A stretch of DNA of 64,000 nucleotides from Herbidospora solisilvae (GTDB lineage Bacteria; Actinomycetota; Actinomycetes; Streptosporangiales; Streptosporangiaceae): assembly GCF_009901565.1 (NCBI RefSeq), contig NZ_WXEW01000001.1, forward strand, positions 434,001 through 498,000, written 5' to 3'. Below, in pieces: positions 36,131 to 44,924 of the stretch. Position numbers and translations under genes: made by a program. Below the pieces are notes generated by a model. The model did no database searches. It had not been told where the DNA came from and worked only from the letters and a program-made list of their open reading frames with translations. The number at the start of each line of letters is the position of its first letter. Position 1 is the stretch's first letter.

Positions 36131-36748
36131 ATGACCGTCATCGCCGTCGTCTCGGCCGGGCTGAGCCAGCCCTCGTCCACCAGGCTGCTGGCCGACCGCC
36201 TGGCCGAGGCCGCCGGCCGCCACCTCGCCGGCCCTGCGGAGAACACCGAGATCCGCGTCGTCGAACTGCGCGGCCTGGCCGTCGACATCGCCAACAACCT
36301 CGTGACCGGATTCCCCTCCCCCGCGCTGAAGGAGGCGCTGGAGACGGTGGAGCGGGCCGACGGCCTGATCGCGGTCACGCCGATCTTCACGGCGTCCTAC
36401 AGCGGGCTGTTCAAGTCGTTCTTCGACGTGCTCGACAACACCGCGCTCCAGGGCACCCCGGTGCTGATCGCCGCGACCGGGGGGACCGCCCGCCACTCGC
36501 TGGCCCTGGAGCACGCGCTGCGGCCGATGTTCACCTACCTGCGCGCGGTCGTCGTGCCGACGGCCGTCTACGCCGCCTCGGAGGACTGGGGCGCCACGTC
36601 GGGCGACGGGCTGGCCTCCCGGGTCGACCGGGCGGCGGGCGAGCTGGCCGCCCTGCTCTCCCGCACCCCGCCCAAACGGCCCGCCGAGGAGCCGCTCATC
36701 CCGTTCGAGCAGCAGCTGGCCGCGCTGCGGCCGTTCACAACCGGCTGA
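36131..36748 (+). CDS. NAD(P)H-dependent FMN reductase (CE1759 family)
   Basis: 205 residues with a flavodoxin-like fold. VIAVVSAGLSQPSSTRLLAD is the FMN phosphate-binding start, then ADGLIAVTPIFTASYSGLFK and FFDVLDNTALQGTPVLIAAT. It supplies reduced FMN to the LLM monooxygenase encoded immediately upstream. AGGAG lies 6 nt before the ATG. The tail overlaps the convergent GNAT gene by 14 bp. Confidence 0.9.
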   Translation: MTVIAVVSAGLSQPSSTRLLADRLAEAAGRHLAGPAENTEIRVVELRGLAVDIANNLVTGFPSPALKEALETVERADGLIAVTPIFTASYSGLFKSFFDVLDNTALQGTPVLIAATGGTARHSLALEHALRPMFTYLRAVVVPTAVYAASEDWGATSGDGLASRVDRAAGELAALLSRTPPKRPAEEPLIPFEQQLAALRPFTTG

Positions 36749-37244
36749 ACGGCTCGGCGTAGGTGAACGGGCCCTTCTCTCCCTTGTACGCCGACAGCGG
36801 CCGGGCCTGGAAATACCGGCCCCACTGCGGGTCGGGAGAGACGATCCCCAGGTCGGAGGCGGCGCGGAAGCCGTACCGCGCGTAGTAGTCGGGGCTGCCC
36901 AGCAGCACCACGACGGGCTCCCCGAGCGCGTCGGCGGCCCCGAGGACCGCGTGCATCAGCGCCAGCCCGACGCCCTGGCGCTGCCGCTCCGGCGCGACCG
37001 CGAGGGGGCCGAGGCCGAGCGCGGGAGTCCCGCCGAGGTCGGCGCGGGTGCAGACCACGTGACCGGCCACCGCGCCGTCGATCTCGGCGACCATCGACAG
37101 GGCCGGGATCCAGCCCGCGTCGGCACGCAGCCAGTCGACCAGCGGGGACTCGACCGGGTCGGAATCGTCGGGTTTGGCGAAGGCCCGCCTGACGACCTCG
37201 CGGATCGCGGCCACGTCGTCCGGGGCCTCACGTCGGATCAGCAT
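36735..37244 (-). CDS. GNAT-family N-acetyltransferase
   Basis: 169 residues from the ATG at 37244 (MLIRREAPDDVAAIREVVRR is a typical GNAT N-terminus; longer in-frame starts exist). The acetyl-CoA loop is LAVAPERQRQGVGLALMHAV, followed by VVLLGSPDYYARYGFRAAS, as in the predicted N-acetyltransferase YhbS group. The acceptor is unknown. It stands alone between the FMN reductase and the RibD-like gene. Confidence 0.88.
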   Translation of the reverse strand: MLIRREAPDDVAAIREVVRRAFAKPDDSDPVESPLVDWLRADAGWIPALSMVAEIDGAVAGHVVCTRADLGGTPALGLGPLAVAPERQRQGVGLALMHAVLGAADALGEPVVVLLGSPDYYARYGFRAASDLGIVSPDPQWGRYFQARPLSAYKGEKGPFTYAEPFSRL

Positions 37245-37308
37245 CAGGTCAGTGTGGGCACGCGAGCCGACCCCGGCAACCCGTTTATCCTCGGCTACGC
37301 TCGGTGAC

Positions 37309-37929
37309 ATGCCGGCCGACACGCCCTATGTGGTCGCCCACCTGGGCGTCTCGCTCGACGGGAAGACCGACGGGTTCCCCCTCGACAGCGTCCGCTTCCA
37401 CCAGCTCGTCGGCACCACCTGGCACGAGGACGTCACCCTCGCCGGATCCGACACCGTCCTGGCCCTGGAACCCGCCCTCGTCCACGGCCCCGGCCCGCGC
37501 GACCCCGGCCCGCTGCTGGCCGTGGTCGACGGCCGGGCCCGGGTCACCCGCTGGGAGGAGCTCCGCGACGCCGGCCACTGGTCGGAGGTGCTCGCCCTGC
37601 GCTGCCACGCGACCCCGCCCCATCCGCACGGCCGCCACGTCCCCGAACTCGTCGTCGGCGACGACCAGGTCGACCTGGCGGCGGCGCTGCGCGCGATCGG
37701 GCGGCGGCCGGGCGCCGAGGTGGTGCGGGTGGCGAGCGGCGGGCGGCTCGTCGGCCGGCTGCTGGCCGCGGGGCTGGTCGACGAGATCAGCCTGCTGGTC
37801 CACCCGGTCATGGGCGTGGGCTCCCGCGACTGGTGGGGCGATGCCCCGCCGCCGCAGCGCTCGCTCCAGGTCATCGACAGCGACACGTTCGGCGGGGGCC
37901 TGGTCTGGCTGCGCTACCGTGTCGCATGA
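37309..37929 (+). CDS. RibD C-terminal / dihydrofolate-reductase-fold family protein
   Basis: 206 residues. YVVAHLGVSLDGKTDGFPLD is the conserved start of RibD-C/DHFR-like reductases (SxDG motif), and RVASGGRLVGRLLAAGLVDE with LLVHPVMGVG is the C-terminal half of the nucleotide-binding fold. Such proteins are NADPH-dependent reductases, with riboflavin deaminase/reductase as the best-known member. No rib genes are nearby, so the substrate is open. Its stop overlaps the start of the DUF421 gene by 4 bp. Confidence 0.8.
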   Translation: MPADTPYVVAHLGVSLDGKTDGFPLDSVRFHQLVGTTWHEDVTLAGSDTVLALEPALVHGPGPRDPGPLLAVVDGRARVTRWEELRDAGHWSEVLALRCHATPPHPHGRHVPELVVGDDQVDLAAALRAIGRRPGAEVVRVASGGRLVGRLLAAGLVDEISLLVHPVMGVGSRDWWGDAPPPQRSLQVIDSDTFGGGLVWLRYRVA

Positions 37930-38486
37930 GCGACATCCTGACCCTCGGGGTGCCGGTCTGGGACAAGGTGGTCCGGACCGTCGCCGTCTACCTGTGCGTG
38001 GTGGTCCTGCTCCGGCTGGTCGGGAAGCGGGACCTGGCCCAGCTCAACACGTTCGACCTGGTGGTCATGCTGCTGCTGTCGAACGTCGTGCAGAACGCCG
38101 TCATCGGCCCCGACAACTCGCTGCTCGGCGGGATCATCGGCGCGGTGGTGCTGGTGACGGGGAACGCGATGCTGACCCGCGCGGCGGCCCAGTGGGGCTG
38201 GCTGGCCCGGCTGTTCGAGAGCAGGCCGACGGTCCTGGCCCACGACGGCCGCTACGACGACCGCAACCTGAGACGTCTCGGCCTGCGGCACGCCGACCTC
38301 GACGTGGCGATCAAACGCCAGGGCGGCACCCGGGTCGAGGACGTCGCCGAGGCGACCCTCGAACCCGGCGGGACCGTGGTGGTCCGGCTCCGGCCCGAGG
38401 AGGAGAACGCGACCTTGGCCGACATCGCCCGGCTGGACGAACGCCTGGCCCGCATCGAGGCCCTGCTCACCGAACGCCGCGTCTGA
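37926..38486 (+). CDS. DUF421 (YetF-like) membrane protein
   Basis: 186 residues. Three N-terminal TM segments (VAVYLCVVVLLRLVGKRDLA, FDLVVMLLLSNVVQNAVIGP, GGIIGAVVLVTGNAMLTRAA) are followed by a cytosolic alpha/beta domain with SRPTVLAHDGRYDDRNLRRL and AIKRQGGTRVEDVAEATLEP, the hallmark of DUF421. A C-terminal helix (LARIEALL) ends it. The function is not established. It is translationally coupled to the RibD-like reductase. Confidence 0.88.
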   Translation: MSDILTLGVPVWDKVVRTVAVYLCVVVLLRLVGKRDLAQLNTFDLVVMLLLSNVVQNAVIGPDNSLLGGIIGAVVLVTGNAMLTRAAAQWGWLARLFESRPTVLAHDGRYDDRNLRRLGLRHADLDVAIKRQGGTRVEDVAEATLEPGGTVVVRLRPEEENATLADIARLDERLARIEALLTERRV

Positions 38487-38492
38487 CGCGCC

Positions 38493-39428
38493 TCAGATCC
38501 ACCTCAGCCAGGAGCCGTGCGGGTCGGTGACCGCCTTCGGGACGCCGTCGAGGGCGGTCACGAAGGCCAGCCGGTCGTGCGGGACCACGCCGTCGGGGAT
38601 CGCCAGCCGGGGCAGGCGCACGGCGCCCTCGTTGGAGATCCACCGCACGCCGAGACCGGTGACCACGTCGACGAACCGGTCGCGCGCCTCGGGGGTCAGG
38701 TAGGGCAACATCGCCGAGTGGAAGACGACCACGGTGCCGTGCGCCCTGGCCTCCTCGACCAGGCCGGGCAGCGCCTCGGCGGCGTCGCCGCGCACCAGCC
38801 GGGGCGGGCTTGCGGCGGCCAGGGCCAGGGCGGCGCGCAGGCGGTCGCGGCGGGCGTGCTCGCCGGGCCAGACGAGGCATTCGAGCCAGCGGCGCTCCTC
38901 GGGGTCGGTGACGTCGACCGGGGCCAGGTCGACGCCCGCCCGCCAGGCGACGCCGGGGACCGCGCCGGGAAGGGGCGGGTCGCCCTCGGTGGCGCAGGTC
39001 AGGGTCACGGGGCCGGTTCCGAAGGGCTCGCGGTCGTCGTAGGCGTACCGGTAGCGGTCGAGCTGGAGGCAGAGACCGGCCGAGGCGCCGACCTCGATGA
39101 GGGCCAGCGGCCCGGGAATCCGGGCGAGCACGGGTAAGAGGCTGGCGCAGCGACCGGCCTCGTTGGTCTGGGTGCGGCGGGCGAGCACGGTCCGCTCGAC
39201 GCGCGGCCAGTGGTCCCTGGCCCACGCGCGGAAGCCGCCCTCTTCGGTCTCCGGGCCCCCTTCGTACCGGACCGCCGCCAGCACCAGGTTCGGCTGGCGT
39301 TTCCCCGGCGGGAGCGTGTCGATGAGGGCGATCAGGTCGCGGTCGGCGGCGATCGCGGCGGCGAGCTCCCGGTACGCGCCCCGGGCCTCGCGCATGCCGA
39401 AGATTCGGTAGACGTCGGCGGTGTCCAT
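38493..39428 (-). CDS. DUF2332 domain-containing protein
   Basis: 311 residues. The conserved DUF2332 blocks are visible: PNLVLAAVRYEGGPE, RRTQTNEAGRCASLLPVLAR, LALIEVGASAGLCLQLDRYR, WRAGVDLAPVDVTDPEERRW and VVVFHSAMLPYLTPEARDRF. The EVGASAGL stretch resembles a SAM-binding motif I, so a methyltransferase-like fold is plausible, but no activity is known. It is divergent from the hotdog thioesterase gene across 44 bp. Confidence 0.85.
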   Translation of the reverse strand: MDTADVYRIFGMREARGAYRELAAAIAADRDLIALIDTLPPGKRQPNLVLAAVRYEGGPETEEGGFRAWARDHWPRVERTVLARRTQTNEAGRCASLLPVLARIPGPLALIEVGASAGLCLQLDRYRYAYDDREPFGTGPVTLTCATEGDPPLPGAVPGVAWRAGVDLAPVDVTDPEERRWLECLVWPGEHARRDRLRAALALAAASPPRLVRGDAAEALPGLVEEARAHGTVVVFHSAMLPYLTPEARDRFVDVVTGLGVRWISNEGAVRLPRLAIPDGVVPHDRLAFVTALDGVPKAVTDPHGSWLRWI

Positions 39429-39472
39429 ACCCGCATCCTCTCCGTGCGGCCGGGGTGCGGTTCACTGGGGGT

Positions 39473-40177
39473 GTGGGAGAGCAGATCGTCATCGGCGCCC
39501 GGTTCAACGGGCCGCCCGCCTCGGCCAACGGCGGTTACGCCGCCGGGCTGGCCGCCGCGTTCGTCGACGGCCCGGCACGGGTGTCGCTGCGCCGGCCGCC
39601 GCCGCTGGAGACCCCGCTCGACGTGGTGCGCGACGGCGCGGGAGTCCGCGTCCTGCACGACGGCGTGCTGGTCGCCGAGGCGGGGCCGTCGGACGCGGAG
39701 TTCCCCGACCCGCCGGTCCGCCCCGACCTCGCGGCGGCGGCCGAGGCCAGGGAGCGGCATCCGTGGATCGGCGTGCGGAACATGCTGACCGGCTGCTTCG
39801 TCTGCGGGCACGGCCGCGCCGACGGCCTGCGGGTCACCCCGGGGCGGCTTCCGGACGCCGACGTGTGCGCCGCGCCGTTCGAGCCCGACGCGACCGTCAC
39901 GGAGAACGGGGTGGTGCGGCCGGAGATCCTCTGGGCGGCGCTCGACTGCGTCGGCTATCCGCCGTTCGCCCAGGGCACCGAGGTCATCGCCCTCCTGGGC
40001 ACGCTGGAGGCCGAGATCGTCCGCGAGGTGGCGGCCGGGGAGCGCCTGGTGGCGGTGGGCTGGCCGCTGGGGTCGTCCGGGCGCAAGTCGTTCAGCGCGT
40101 CGGCTCTGCTGTCGGCGGACGAGGTCGTCGCGCGGGCCCGCGCCACCTGGATCACGGTGCCCGACGCCGTAGGGTGA
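39473..40177 (+). CDS. Hotdog-fold thioesterase-like protein
   Basis: 234 residues from a GTG at 39473. ARFNGPPASANGGYAAGLAA at the start and the central GCFVCGHGRADGLRVTPG (the C-F-V-C-G...GLR-V signature of a double-hotdog group) followed by PEILWAALDCVGY identify the family. It probably hydrolyses an acyl-CoA thioester; the substrate is unknown. The stop is close to the following alpha/beta hydrolase start (5-nt gap, or GTGA overlap if the upstream GTG at 40174 is used), so the two genes are coupled. Confidence 0.7.
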   Translation: MGEQIVIGARFNGPPASANGGYAAGLAAAFVDGPARVSLRRPPPLETPLDVVRDGAGVRVLHDGVLVAEAGPSDAEFPDPPVRPDLAAAAEARERHPWIGVRNMLTGCFVCGHGRADGLRVTPGRLPDADVCAAPFEPDATVTENGVVRPEILWAALDCVGYPPFAQGTEVIALLGTLEAEIVREVAAGERLVAVGWPLGSSGRKSFSASALLSADEVVARARATWITVPDAVG

Positions 40178-40182
40178 CGCCC

Positions 40183-40842
40183 ATGGATGCCCTACCTCTG
40201 GCCTGGAAAGAAGGCGGGCCGCCGGGAGACGTCCCGGTCGTCCTGATCCACGGGCTGACCGGTACCTCCGGCACGTGGGACCGGATCGCCCCGTTCCTCG
40301 GGCGGCACTGGCTCGCCCCCGACATGCGCGGCCACGGCGCCAGCCCGCGCCACGCCGACTACAGCCTCGACCTGATGGCCGCCGACACCCTGGCGTTCCT
40401 CGACGCGCGGGGCCTCACGAAGATCGACCTGGTCGGCCACTCGATGGGCGGGCGGGTCGCCCTGCTGGTGGCGCGGGAGCGCCCCGGGCTGGTCCGGCGG
40501 CTGGTGCTGGAGGACTCGTTCCCGGCGCCCCACGAGCCGCAGGTCGTCGAGCCCACCGTCGTGACCGGCGACGAGATCGACCACGACCCGGCCGTCGTCG
40601 ACGTGATCAGGGCGGGGGTGCGCGAGGTCGACCCGGCGTGGTGGGCGCGGCTGGGCGAGCTGACCATGCCGGTGCTGGTCGTCGGGGGCGCGTACAGCGA
40701 GCTGGTGCCGCAGGAGGCGCTGGCCGAGTTCACCGCGGCGCTGCCCGACGGGCGGCGGGTGGTGCTCGACGCGGGGCACAGCGTGCACGCCGAGGAGCCC
40801 GACGGGTTCGTGAAGGAGGTCGCGGCCTTCCTCAACCGGTGA
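40183..40842 (+). CDS. Alpha/beta hydrolase
   Basis: 219 residues. Oxyanion HG in VVLIHGLTGTSGTWDRIAPF, nucleophile in VGHSMGGRVALLVA (GHSMGG), and catalytic His in VVLDAGHSVHAEEPDGFV. It is a MhpC/BioH-like soluble esterase of unknown substrate. The ATG at 40183 has AGGGTG 7 nt upstream. The tail overlaps the convergent CGNR regulator by 11 bp. It may be the right-hand neighbour of, rather than a member of, the NRPS cluster. Confidence 0.87.
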   Translation: MDALPLAWKEGGPPGDVPVVLIHGLTGTSGTWDRIAPFLGRHWLAPDMRGHGASPRHADYSLDLMAADTLAFLDARGLTKIDLVGHSMGGRVALLVARERPGLVRRLVLEDSFPAPHEPQVVEPTVVTGDEIDHDPAVVDVIRAGVREVDPAWWARLGELTMPVLVVGGAYSELVPQEALAEFTAALPDGRRVVLDAGHSVHAEEPDGFVKEVAAFLNR

Positions 40843-41398
40843 GGCCGCGGCGGTGGCGGCGGGCCTTCTCGCGGTTGCCGCAGACGCTCATGCTGCACCA
40901 GCGGCGGCGGCCGCCGCGGGAGGAGTCGAGGAACAACCAGCCGCACCGGCCGCAGGCCCTGATCCGGCCGGGCGGCAGGGTGAACACCGCCTCGACGGCC
41001 GAGAGGGCGAGCGCGGCGGGGATCGCCCCGGGCGCCGCCCAGCCGGCGTCGGCCCGCCCGGCCCGCAGGCCCTTCCCGGCCCGTTCCAGCAGCGCGCCGA
41101 AGGGCGCGGGGGGCACGGCCGCGCCCCGCGCGATCGCGTCGAACACCTCCCACGCCTGCTCGCGGACGGCCCGCGTCTCGGTGACGAGACCACTCGCGGG
41201 CGGCTCGGGCGCCTCGTCGAACAACCCGGCCGAGAGGCACCAGCTCAGCACGTCGGAGGGGGATCTGAGCAGTTCGACGTCCTCTCCGGCCGGGAGCGTC
41301 CGGTCGAAGACGGTGTTGGTGAGGTCGAGCACCAGGTGGCCGCCGACGAAATGGGCGTCCTCCCAGGGCGGCCTGACGCGCGAGGTCAGAGTAACCAT
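40832..41398 (-). CDS. CGNR zinc-finger / ABATE-domain transcriptional regulator
   Basis: 188 residues. The N-terminal ABATE-type stress-sensing domain (GHLVLDLTNTVFDRTL) is followed by the C-terminal CGNR zinc finger: RACGRCGWLFLDSSRGGRRR and WCSMSVCGNREKARRHRRG. Such proteins are predicted DNA-binding regulators. It is the last gene of the leftward NRPS operon: its ATG abuts the stop codon of the MFS exporter gene. This makes it a candidate cluster-situated regulator or export-linked sensor. Confidence 0.9.
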   Translation of the reverse strand: MVTLTSRVRPPWEDAHFVGGHLVLDLTNTVFDRTLPAGEDVELLRSPSDVLSWCLSAGLFDEAPEPPASGLVTETRAVREQAWEVFDAIARGAAVPPAPFGALLERAGKGLRAGRADAGWAAPGAIPAALALSAVEAVFTLPPGRIRACGRCGWLFLDSSRGGRRRWCSMSVCGNREKARRHRRGLTG

Positions 41399-42814
41399 TT
41401 AAGCCACTATATCTGGTTCCCCCTTGAGCCGTCGCCGGAGCAGGACCGTCACGACGGCCGCCACCGCCGCGAACGCCACCGAGCACCAGAGTGCCCAGCG
41501 CCAGCCTGCCACCTCGCCCCCGGTGGCGAAGTGGGCGGCCACCGAGGTCACGACGCCGACCCCGACGGCCAGCCCGAGCTGCTGCGAGACGTTGATCAGG
41601 GCCCCGGCCGTGGCCCGGCGCCCCTCCTCCGCGCCGTTCGTGCCGGCGATGCTCGTCGTGATCAGGGCCAGGATATGGCCGAAGGCGTTCACCGAGGTGC
41701 CGACCAGCACGAGCGCGAGCCCGCCGTCGTCCGGCAGGCCCACCATGACCAGGATGCCGATCGTCTCGACGACGATCCCGGCCAGCAGCACGCGGTACAG
41801 CCCGAACCGCTCGACGAGCCGGCCCGCGTAGATCCCGGTGACGACCGCGACCGCCCCCGAGACGGCGAACGCCAGGCCGGTCGCGAGCGCGCCCAGGCCG
41901 AGGTGGGTCTGCAGGTAGAGCGTGAGGATGAAGAGCATGCCGCCGTACGAGCAGATCAGCAGGACGGTGATCAGGTTGGCCGGGCCGATGGCGGCGGTGC
42001 GGAAGATCGAGATCGGCACGAGCGCCTCGCGCCGGCGCGACTCCACCCACACGAACAGGGCCACGGCCGGGACCGCGACGGCGGCCGACAGCAGGATCGG
42101 GGCCGACGTCCAGCCGTACCTCTCCCCCTCGGTCAGGGCGAACACGAAGGCGACCATGCCCGCGGCCGCCAGGACGACCCCCGCCAGGTCGAGGTGGCGG
42201 GAGGCGTGCGTGTCGCGGCTCTCGCCCACATGGATCCTGGCCAGGACGCCGAAGAGCACCACGAGCGGCACGTTGATCAGGAAGACCGACCGCCATCCGG
42301 CGTACTCGGTGAGGATCCCGCCGAGCACCATGCCGGAGACGAAGCCGGCCGACAGCGCCGCCCCGTAGACGCCCAGCGCGCGTTCGCGATGCGGCCCCTC
42401 CGGGACGGTCGACTGGAGCAGCCCCAGGCCCGCCGGGGCGATGAACGCCGCGGCCACCCCCTGCAGGGCGCGGCCCGCGATGAGCGCGGCCGGCGACCAG
42501 GCCAGGCCCGCGAGGAGCGAGGCCAGGCCGAAGGCGGCCAGGCCCCAGACGAACACCCGCCTGCGGCCGTAGAGGTCGGCGACCCTGCCCCCGAGGAGGA
42601 GGAAGCCGCAGAAGGTGAGCGGGTAGGCCGACAGCACCCACGCGACGCCGCCGCCCGGACCGAAGTCCATGCCCTCGCGGATGCTCGGGGCGGCCACGTT
42701 GATGATCGAGTAGTCGACCGCGATCAGGAACTGGGTGCCGCAGATGACGGCGAGCGGCCAGAACCGCCCGGATCGGGTCGTGCCGGTCTCGTGCGTCGCC
42801 AGGTTCATGCCCAT
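41399..42814 (-). CDS. MFS drug exporter (DHA2/EmrB-QacA type)
   Basis: 471 residues with about 14 TM segments. VDYSIINVAAPSIREGMDFG is the typical motif D1 region (DxxIVNVALP), LGGRVADLYGRRRVFVWGLA is motif A, and ALGVYGAALSAGFVSGMVLG is motif C (antiporter). It should export a small molecule by proton antiport. The location inside the NRPS operon, 10 nt downstream of aspartokinase, makes self-resistance or product export the likely job. Confidence 0.92.
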   Translation of the reverse strand: MGMNLATHETGTTRSGRFWPLAVICGTQFLIAVDYSIINVAAPSIREGMDFGPGGGVAWVLSAYPLTFCGFLLLGGRVADLYGRRRVFVWGLAAFGLASLLAGLAWSPAALIAGRALQGVAAAFIAPAGLGLLQSTVPEGPHRERALGVYGAALSAGFVSGMVLGGILTEYAGWRSVFLINVPLVVLFGVLARIHVGESRDTHASRHLDLAGVVLAAAGMVAFVFALTEGERYGWTSAPILLSAAVAVPAVALFVWVESRRREALVPISIFRTAAIGPANLITVLLICSYGGMLFILTLYLQTHLGLGALATGLAFAVSGAVAVVTGIYAGRLVERFGLYRVLLAGIVVETIGILVMVGLPDDGGLALVLVGTSVNAFGHILALITTSIAGTNGAEEGRRATAGALINVSQQLGLAVGVGVVTSVAAHFATGGEVAGWRWALWCSVAFAAVAAVVTVLLRRRLKGEPDIVA

Positions 42815-42824
42815 GCCTTTCGGT

Positions 42825-44036
42825 TCAGCCGGGGGTCAGAAACAGGCCGTGCAGTCGTGTCACCGCCGTGAGGACGTCGGGCTCCGCGCAGGTGACGGAG
42901 ATGCGCCGGGGGCGGACCGTCAGGTCCCGCACCCTGACGCCGCAGGATCGGAGCGTGTCGGGGAGCAGGCGCACCTGCGGGTGGTGCGGGCGGAAGCCCC
43001 GGCCGACCAGCGACACCATCCCCATGGGGGGCGACCAGTGGCAGCCGGCGCAGGCGCCGCCCGCGCGCAGGCCGGCGAGCAGTTCCTCCACCTGGTCGCG
43101 GTCGGCGGCGTCCACCGTGAACCGCAGGGAGTAGCCGGTCCCGGCGGCGAGGTGGTCGAGCACGTCGACGGGCGCCGGGAGCTCGGCCAGGGCGGCGGCG
43201 ATGGTGGTCAGCGCGGCCGGGTCGACCCGGTCGACCCGGCAGCGGAGCCGGCCGGTCCGGTGGGCGACGCCGACGGCGGCGAACCGCCCGTCGTCCGGCG
43301 GGTCGTCCGGCGGGTCCGAGGTCACCCAGGTCCCCGTGCCGTCGGTCGTGCTCGACCGCACGTGGACGGGCACGCGGTGGGCGCCGGCGAGTTCGACGCT
43401 GGAGTGGGCGAGCACGCCGGCTCCCCCGGCGGCCAGTTCGGCCATGTCCTCATAGGAGAGGCGGTCGAGCTTGCGGGCGTCGGCGACGTGCCGGGGGTCG
43501 GCGGTGAAGACGCCCTCGACGTCGGTGAAGATCTCGCACGCCTCGGCCCGCAGCGCCGCCGCCAGGGCGACGGCGGTGGTGTCGGAGCCGCCCCGGCTGA
43601 GCGTGGTCAGCTCGCCGCTCCCGGCCGCGATGCCCTGGAACCCGGTCACCACGGGCACGTAGCCGGTCTCGACGCACTCGCGGATCAGTCCCGGCCGGAC
43701 GGTCACGATGTTCGCGCAGCCGTGGACGCCGTCGGTGACGATGCCGCCGTCGCGGGCGTTGAACGAGCGGGCCGGCACGCCCAGCTCGTGCAGCGCCATG
43801 GCGAGCGCGGCGGCGGAGGCCTGCTCGCCGGTGCTGAGCAGCAGGTCCAGTTCCCGGGCGTGCGGGTTGTCGGTGAGCTCGCGGGCCAGGCCCAGCATGG
43901 CGTCGGTGGTGCCGCCCATCGCGGAGACGACGGCCACCACCGGTCCGGGCGCGGCGGCGATGCGCTTCGCCACGTGGCCGATCTTGTCCACGTCACCCAG
44001 TGATGTGCCGCCGTACTTCTGGATCACCAGGTCCAT
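42825..44036 (-). CDS. Aspartate kinase, cluster-embedded paralogue
   Basis: 403 residues. Kinase signatures are IQKYGGTSLGDVDKIGHVAK, the aspartate/ATP site LSRGGSDTTAVALAAALRAE, and FTDVEGVFTADPRHVADARK. The C-terminal ACT region is diverged: where housekeeping LysC has regulatory ACT pairs, this protein has VDRVDPAALTTIAAALAELP and a Cys-containing GGACAGCHWSPPMGMVSLVG. It phosphorylates aspartate to aspartyl-4-phosphate. No asd or dap gene is adjacent. Position between the acyl-CoA dehydrogenase and the exporter suggests a feedback-relaxed enzyme raising supply of an aspartate-derived building block. Confidence 0.9.
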   Translation of the reverse strand: MDLVIQKYGGTSLGDVDKIGHVAKRIAAAPGPVVAVVSAMGGTTDAMLGLARELTDNPHARELDLLLSTGEQASAAALAMALHELGVPARSFNARDGGIVTDGVHGCANIVTVRPGLIRECVETGYVPVVTGFQGIAAGSGELTTLSRGGSDTTAVALAAALRAEACEIFTDVEGVFTADPRHVADARKLDRLSYEDMAELAAGGAGVLAHSSVELAGAHRVPVHVRSSTTDGTGTWVTSDPPDDPPDDGRFAAVGVAHRTGRLRCRVDRVDPAALTTIAAALAELPAPVDVLDHLAAGTGYSLRFTVDAADRDQVEELLAGLRAGGACAGCHWSPPMGMVSLVGRGFRPHHPQVRLLPDTLRSCGVRVRDLTVRPRRISVTCAEPDVLTAVTRLHGLFLTPG

Positions 44037-44039
44037 CGG

Positions 44040-44924
44040 TCACCCCCGCGGCTGCGGGAGCCGGACCGACTCCGCCGCCGCCCTCCGGTAGTAGAGCTGC
44101 GCGTCGTCGTCGGACCGCATGCCCGCCGCACCGTGGATCTGCATGGTCTGGACGGTGACCGTGCGGGCCAGGTCGGCGACCTCGGCCAGGGTTCCCGCCG
44201 CGTGCGCGGCGGCGTCGCGGTCGTGGACGAGCAGGCGGGCCGCGTCGACGCGCATCGACAGCTCGGCGAGCCGGAAGGACAACGCCTGGTTGGCGCCGAT
44301 GGCGCGGCCGAACTGGCGGCGGGTCTTGGCGTAGCCGACGGCGTGGTCGAGCGCCGCCTGGGCCAGGCCCACGAGGTAGGCCGCCTGGCGCACCCGCGCC
44401 GGCTCCCAGTCGACGGGGCCCGCCCAGGTCGTCACGGGCGTGTCCGTGAAGTCGACCCGGTAGAGCTCGCCCCGCCCGGTCTCCTCGTGCCGCCGCGTCG
44501 TGATGGACGGATGGCCGGCCCGGACGAGCGCCGACCGGTCACCGCCGACGACGGCGAAGTGCTCGACCTCGTCCGCGAACCCGACGAAGTCGCATCGGGC
44601 GGTGATCGTCTCGTCCTGGCCGGAGTAGGACCCCGCCGCGAGCGCCACCGGGGCGTGGCCGAGATCGGCGTCGGGGAACAACTCGCGCGCGGTCAGGGTG
44701 TCGAGGAGCGGGCCCTGGTAGAGGACCGATCCGAGGAGCTCGGCCAGGCCGACTGCGTCGTCGTCGTCGAGGGCGCCGAGGCCGGTCAGGCCCTCCCACA
44801 CCATCGCGCGGGTCTCGCGGCGGTCGTCGTCGGTGTCCCCGCCCTCGCCGCGCGGGCGGTCGGCCATCCGCCGGACCAGCGGGGCCAGGTCTCCTTCGAA
44901 GAACTCGGCGATCGTGGTGGTCAT
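44040..44924 (-). CDS. Short acyl-CoA dehydrogenase-like subunit
   Basis: 294 residues, about 90 shorter than a normal acyl-CoA dehydrogenase. The N-terminal helical domain is reduced (TTIAEFFEGDLAPLVRRMAD). The C-terminal domain is clear: YAKTRRQFGRAIGANQALSF, then TVQTMQIHGAAGMRSDDDAQ and LYYRRAAAESV. The usual end segment carrying the catalytic Glu is not apparent. With the full-length gene immediately upstream (4-bp overlap), this is the pattern of heteromeric FadE pairs. It probably dehydrogenates a carrier- or CoA-bound intermediate of the cluster product. Confidence 0.85.
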   Translation of the reverse strand: MTTTIAEFFEGDLAPLVRRMADRPRGEGGDTDDDRRETRAMVWEGLTGLGALDDDDAVGLAELLGSVLYQGPLLDTLTARELFPDADLGHAPVALAAGSYSGQDETITARCDFVGFADEVEHFAVVGGDRSALVRAGHPSITTRRHEETGRGELYRVDFTDTPVTTWAGPVDWEPARVRQAAYLVGLAQAALDHAVGYAKTRRQFGRAIGANQALSFRLAELSMRVDAARLLVHDRDAAAHAAGTLAEVADLARTVTVQTMQIHGAAGMRSDDDAQLYYRRAAAESVRLPQPRG

